This document shows, piece by piece, positions 60,703 through 64,000 of a stretch of DNA of 64,000 nucleotides (position 1 is the first letter of the stretch; each line of letters starts with the position of its first letter). This DNA is from JAVVEW01 sp032251045. GTDB taxonomy: Bacteria; Pseudomonadota; Gammaproteobacteria; Methylococcales; Methylomonadaceae. Location: assembly GCA_032251045.1 (NCBI GenBank), contig JAVVEW010000007.1, forward strand, positions 1 to 64,000, written 5' to 3'. The notes beneath the pieces are model-generated. The model was not told where the DNA came from. It searched no databases and saw only the letters and a list, made by a program, of their open reading frames with translations. A program made the translations under genes and the position numbers.

Positions 60703-61599
60703 TCAATTCCGGTAGTAGTCTGCCATGCACAGGCGCAGAGCATGATGCCAATGCGGCAAAATCAGATGATAATCGGCCTTAAGCTTCTGACAGTCCAGTC
60801 GCGAATTGGCCGGACGCGGCGCGGCTGTGGGGTACTCCGCCGTGGTGATGGGGTCGACCGCATGGGTCAATAACGGGCTTGGTGCTAACGAACGCGCCAA
60901 CTCGATAATCGCTTCGGCAAAACCATGCCAGCTGGTCACATCCTGACACGTCAGATGATACAAGCCGCTCTTGAACGTCCCCGCCTGTCGCTGTCGCTCG
61001 GCCTGATGCAAAATCAACGCCGTGCTATCGGCGATCACTCGCGCCCAGGTGGGCGCGCCGAACTGATCGGCTACCACGGTCAAGCGTTCGCGGCTGGCGG
61101 CAAGGCGTAACATGGTCAGCAAGAAATTGCGACCACGGGCAGCGTACACCCATGAGGTACGCAAAATCAACGCATCACAACCACTGTCCAAAATGGCCAG
61201 TTCGCCGGCGCGCTTACTGGCACCATAAACGCCTAATGGCACACAGGCATCGCTTTCCCGATACGGCGCGCTGCTGTGGCCATCGAAGACATAATCGGTG
61301 GAAAAATGCACCAACAAGGCTTGCTGGCGGCGTGCATAGTCCGCCAGTAACGCAGGCGCATCGCTGTTCACACAGCTTGCCACATCCGACTCTTGCTCGG
61401 CTTGGTCAACCGCTGTGTAGGCCGCCGGGTTGATAATCACCCGGGGCCGGTGCAAATCCAGATAGCGCTGCATGCCATCGAGGTCGGTCAAATCCAACTC
61501 CAGACGCGATGGCGTCAGCAAAACGCCTGTCTGCGCCAATAAGGCCCGCGCCAGCTCCCACCCTACCTGGCCACCTGCCCCAGTCAGCAAGATACTCAT
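60703..61599 (-). CDS. rfbD: dTDP-4-dehydrorhamnose reductase
   Basis: Last enzyme of dTDP-rhamnose synthesis, 298 residues, an extended short-chain dehydrogenase. The N-terminal ILLTGAGGQVGWELARAL is the NADPH-binding GxxGxxG. The YxxxK motif lies in VYGASKRAGELAIL, and the FSTDYVFDG motif is typical of RmlD. It overlaps rfbC (ATGA) and is followed by rfbA. Confidence 0.95.
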   Translation of the reverse strand: MSILLTGAGGQVGWELARALLAQTGVLLTPSRLELDLTDLDGMQRYLDLHRPRVIINPAAYTAVDQAEQESDVASCVNSDAPALLADYARRQQALLVHFSTDYVFDGHSSAPYRESDACVPLGVYGASKRAGELAILDSGCDALILRTSWVYAARGRNFLLTMLRLAASRERLTVVADQFGAPTWARVIADSTALILHQAERQRQAGTFKSGLYHLTCQDVTSWHGFAEAIIELARSLAPSPLLTHAVDPITTAEYPTAAPRPANSRLDCQKLKADYHLILPHWHHALRLCMADYYRN

Positions 61600-62141
61600 G
61601 CAAACACCTCGGCCTCCGCCAAGGACAGGCCCTGCTGATCTTTAGCCGACAACAACGGTGGCGTGGTCAAAGGCCAATCGATACCGATCTGAGCATCATT
61701 CCAGAGAATACAGCGCTCATGTTCCGGCGCATAATAATCGGTGGTTTTGTACAAGACTTCGGCCTGTTCGGATGTGACCACAAAACCATGCCCAAAACCG
61801 GCCGGTATCCATAACTGCTGGCGATTTTCCGCCGACAAGTGATAGCCCACCCAACGCCCGAACGTCGGCGATTGGCGGCGCAAGTCGACGGCCACATCAA
61901 AAATCTCGCCCGCCACCACCCGCACCAACTTGCCTTGTGGCTGACGGATTTGATAATGCAGGCCGCGCAACACGCCGGCCTGGGAGCGAGAATGGTTATC
62001 CTGGACAAAAGCACAGCTCACTCCCGTCAGTGTGGCGAAAGTACGCGCATTAAAGCTTTCCATAAAAAAGCCTCGCGCATCGCCAAAAACTTTCGGCATC
62101 AGCAATAGCACACCGTCCAGCGGCGTTGTTTCTACATTCAT
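61596..62141 (-). CDS. rfbC: dTDP-4-dehydrorhamnose 3,5-epimerase
   Basis: A 181-residue cupin epimerase (RmlC). Features are VFGDARGFFMESFNARTF, the catalytic His in VLRGLHYQIRQPQGKLVRVVAGEIFDVAVDLRR, and IPAGFGHGFVVTSEQAEVLYKTTDYYAPEHE. ATG at 62141 is favoured by AAGG eight bases upstream. ATG 62147 is an alternative and 62189 would overlap the HAD gene. It starts about 28 bases after the HAD stop and is coupled to rfbD. Confidence 0.95.
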   Translation of the reverse strand: MNVETTPLDGVLLLMPKVFGDARGFFMESFNARTFATLTGVSCAFVQDNHSRSQAGVLRGLHYQIRQPQGKLVRVVAGEIFDVAVDLRRQSPTFGRWVGYHLSAENRQQLWIPAGFGHGFVVTSEQAEVLYKTTDYYAPEHERCILWNDAQIGIDWPLTTPPLLSAKDQQGLSLAEAEVFA

Positions 62142-62169
62142 CACCATGACCTTGAGAAAACGAAAAAAA

Positions 62170-62940
62170 TCATTGCGTCGGCGCGGCATCAGCCCAGCGG
62201 TGCCAGGCCAAAAGGCTGATCACGGCAATATCCGCCTGCCGCGCCTGACCGCGTTCAGACTCGGTATTATAGCCCCAGTCGGCCAGGTAAAGCGCCACGC
62301 CCGCCAGCTCCGGGCACGCCTTAACGCTGAGTAATGCCGCCAACCGATCCTCCAGAAAGTGGATAACATGCCCAGGATATGCGGCCTGTAACTCACGCAG
62401 CAGTGCCGTTTTTGGTAGCTTGCGCTCCAGACCGAAAATCTCCGACATCGGCCAATCAACACCTTGCCCGGCCAATATGCGTTGCGCAAAGCGGGCCTGC
62501 TTGGTAGTGACCAGATAACACGGTCCCAGTTGACGCAGTGTGCGCAAGGTTTCAACCACGCCCGGAAACAGCGGATTCAGCGCCAACCATTGCTCGGGCT
62601 GTTCCGCAATCCAACGGTCACGGGTTTGCGCAAAGGCCTGTTTCAGCGCCTCCTGTGACATGCCGGTCGCCGCCAGAGCCTGCTGCAGATGGCCAGCATA
62701 ATCGGCCAGCAAGGTCTCGGCACTATAGCCCTGCTTTAACAAACGCATGATTAACACCGCCTCGTAGCCAGTTTCCAGCGCCGGCCGAACGCGCCGGAAT
62801 GCATCCAGCAATTCAGGCTGAGGCGAACCTGAAAAGCCCGGCCACAAACGACCTGCGGCCAGCCAGCCGGCCAGACCGGTTTCCTGGGCGCTATCACACA
62901 GAACACCATCAAAGTCCAGGGCATATAACAACGAATTCAT
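62170..62940 (-). CDS. HAD-superfamily hydrolase
   Basis: A 256-residue predicted phosphatase. Motif I is ALDFDGVLCDSAQE (nucleophile Asp and the second Asp), motif II is YLVTTKQARFAQRIL, and the terminal FLEDRLAALL is an acidic motif-IV-like region. ATG at 62940 begins MNSLLYALDFDG, as expected. It is the first gene of the rhamnose cluster and may act on a sugar phosphate or nucleotide; the substrate is not known. Confidence 0.85.
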   Translation of the reverse strand: MNSLLYALDFDGVLCDSAQETGLAGWLAAGRLWPGFSGSPQPELLDAFRRVRPALETGYEAVLIMRLLKQGYSAETLLADYAGHLQQALAATGMSQEALKQAFAQTRDRWIAEQPEQWLALNPLFPGVVETLRTLRQLGPCYLVTTKQARFAQRILAGQGVDWPMSEIFGLERKLPKTALLRELQAAYPGHVIHFLEDRLAALLSVKACPELAGVALYLADWGYNTESERGQARQADIAVISLLAWHRWADAAPTQ

Positions 62941-63099
62941 GGCAATCTCTCTAACATTAAATGGATTTAACCTGACATTGTGCCTCAACCTGCCATAAAC
63001 GGCATTACCTAAACCGCCCGCGCAGCCATGCTACATGTCCAGTGACTTACGGCCAGACTGCGCAAATTGATACTGGCTGGCCCGCACGCCAGCACCATT

Positions 63100-64000
63100 T
63101 CAGCAAGATGGCACAAACAAGGTCAACAACTCATCCAGAAAGCGCCAGCCCAACTCGGTCGCACGGTACTGCTGACCTTGTCGCTGTAACAAACCTTGTT
63201 GCAACGCATGCTCAAGCCCAGGTTGCAAAACGCTATCTGGCAGCCCGGTTTGTCGGGTAAAGTCCATTAACGCAAAGCCCTCGCGCAGCCGCAAATGATT
63301 CATCATAAATTCCAGTGGCAATTCGTCTTCAGTCACGACACGAATGTCGGTATGCCTAGGCGCGGCCAGATACGCTGCCGGATGTTTGGCCTTAACTGTG
63401 CGCACAATCTGCCCGGGCCTGGCCAGACTGATTTTGCCGTGAGCTCCCGCGCCGATACCCAGATAATCACCAAAACGCCAGTAATTGCCATTATGCCGAC
63501 AAGCCTGGCCGGGTTTGGCATAGGCGGATACTTCGTATTGCTGGTAACCTGCGGCAGCTAATAACGCCTGCCCGCGCTGCTGTAATATGAAATTATGTTG
63601 ATCATCCGGCAACTGGGGGGGTGGGTAGCGGTGGAAATAGGTATTTGGTTCCAAGGTTAATTGATACCAGGACAGATGCTCTGGCGCCAAGTCCAGCGCG
63701 ATTTGCAAATCGGTCAGCGCGTCATACTCTGGAACCTTGGGCAAGCCAAACATCAAATCCAGATTCAGCCGGGTAAAACCGGCCTCCCGCGCCTGCTCTG
63801 CCGCCATGCGCGCCGCCGCACCATCATGCACCCGCCCCAGCCGGCTCAGCTGCGCGTCGCAAAAACTTTGCACACCGATCGACAAACGATTGATGCCTAA
63901 AGCGCGATACGCTGCGAATTTGGCGCTCTCAAAGGTACCGGGATTGGCTTCCAGCGTGATTTCCACATCCTCTGTCAAAGCCAGCAGAGTATCGATTCCA
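63100..64000 (-). CDS. hemW: Radical-SAM haem chaperone HemW, 3' part
   Basis: The C-terminal three quarters of HemW (formerly annotated as coproporphyrinogen III oxidase-like). The gene runs off the right edge, so the radical-SAM Cys motif CxxxCxxC is not in the window; the family is about 380 residues. Visible parts are VEITLEANPGTFESAKFAAYRALGINRLSIGVQSFCDAQLSRLGRVHD, NLDLMFGLPKVPEYDALTDLQIALDLAPEHLSWYQLTLEPNTYFHRYPP and the HemN_C domain. The frame is open to 64000. A gap of 159 bases to the HAD gene holds nothing recognisable. Confidence 0.93.
   Translation of the reverse strand, partial: GIDTLLALTEDVEITLEANPGTFESAKFAAYRALGINRLSIGVQSFCDAQLSRLGRVHDGAAARMAAEQAREAGFTRLNLDLMFGLPKVPEYDALTDLQIALDLAPEHLSWYQLTLEPNTYFHRYPPPQLPDDQHNFILQQRGQALLAAAGYQQYEVSAYAKPGQACRHNGNYWRFGDYLGIGAGAHGKISLARPGQIVRTVKAKHPAAYLAAPRHTDIRVVTEDELPLEFMMNHLRLREGFALMDFTRQTGLPDSVLQPGLEHALQQGLLQRQGQQYRATELGWRFLDELLTLFVPSC

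Overview
The window looks like the chromosome of a gammaproteobacterium, most likely a Methylococcales-type methanotroph. This is inferred from gene content, since no marker such as pmoA or an rRNA is present. The hints are a serine-glyoxylate aminotransferase next to leucine synthesis, a proton-pumping pyrophosphatase beside the ilv operon, a TIGR04073 (exosortase-associated) protein, an MxaD-like periplasmic protein beside a YVTN beta-propeller, a soluble sorbosone-dehydrogenase-like enzyme, and several families of dispersed palindromic repeats. No rRNA, tRNA or CRISPR array was seen.

Layout. 1-3441: 3' end of glnE, ilvE and an O-antigen-ligase-like gene. 3328-6249: a leftward arsenic-resistance cassette (DUF1244, arsR, arsI, arsC, acr3) whose last gene overlaps the 3' end of the ligase gene head to head. 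6311-6924: a 594-bp non-autonomous mobile element with terminal inverted repeats and a near-perfect 10-bp target duplication. 6935-16280: ordinary single genes and pairs (nitrilase/GNAT, DUF455/NnrS, GrxD, CorC-like, TIGR04073/HypF, Csp). 16529-24757: a leftward fatty-acid operon with an acyltransferase-esterase fusion, thiolase, HADH-crotonase fusion and FadE. 24922-33717: a DUF2959 lipoprotein, then a rightward signalling operon (TonB-dependent receptor, periplasmic binding protein, hybrid histidine kinase, REC-PAS-GGDEF-EAL). 33708-42359: rimI, udg and leuA (with a probable leader peptide), the aminotransferase, a BON-LysM protein and ilvBHC. 42645-45431: hppA, rof and DUF971. 45484-52136: a tripartite RND efflux system with its TetR regulator, interrupted by REP-like sequences and a 166-bp MITE with a perfect 9-bp target duplication. 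52263-57851: a small DUF7230-like protein, a YqaA protein and a six-gene leftward operon (MxaD-like SRPBCC, YVTN propeller, unknown 94-aa protein, GST, gamma-glutamyltransferase, phosphopantetheinyl transferase). 57995-62940: NUDIX, sorbosone-dehydrogenase-like, then dTDP-rhamnose genes rfbA, rfbD and rfbC with a HAD hydrolase. 63100-64000: 3' part of hemW.

How the genes work together. ilvE, ilvBHC and leuA make branched-chain amino acids from three separate loci. The ars genes detoxify arsenate, arsenite and possibly methylarsenicals. The fad genes oxidise acyl chains, possibly released by the acyltransferase-esterase fusion. The receptor-to-GGDEF/EAL operon looks like one path from an outer-membrane ligand to cyclic-di-GMP. 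The glutathione-linked operon couples periplasmic proteins to glutathione use.

The most interesting points are the signalling operon, the leuA leader peptide, the mobile elements with visible target duplications, the ars insertion at the ligase gene, and the MxaD-like/YVTN/glutathione operon. Repeat arms, operators and start codons were read by eye. All family assignments come from recognition of the translated sequence, without database searches.
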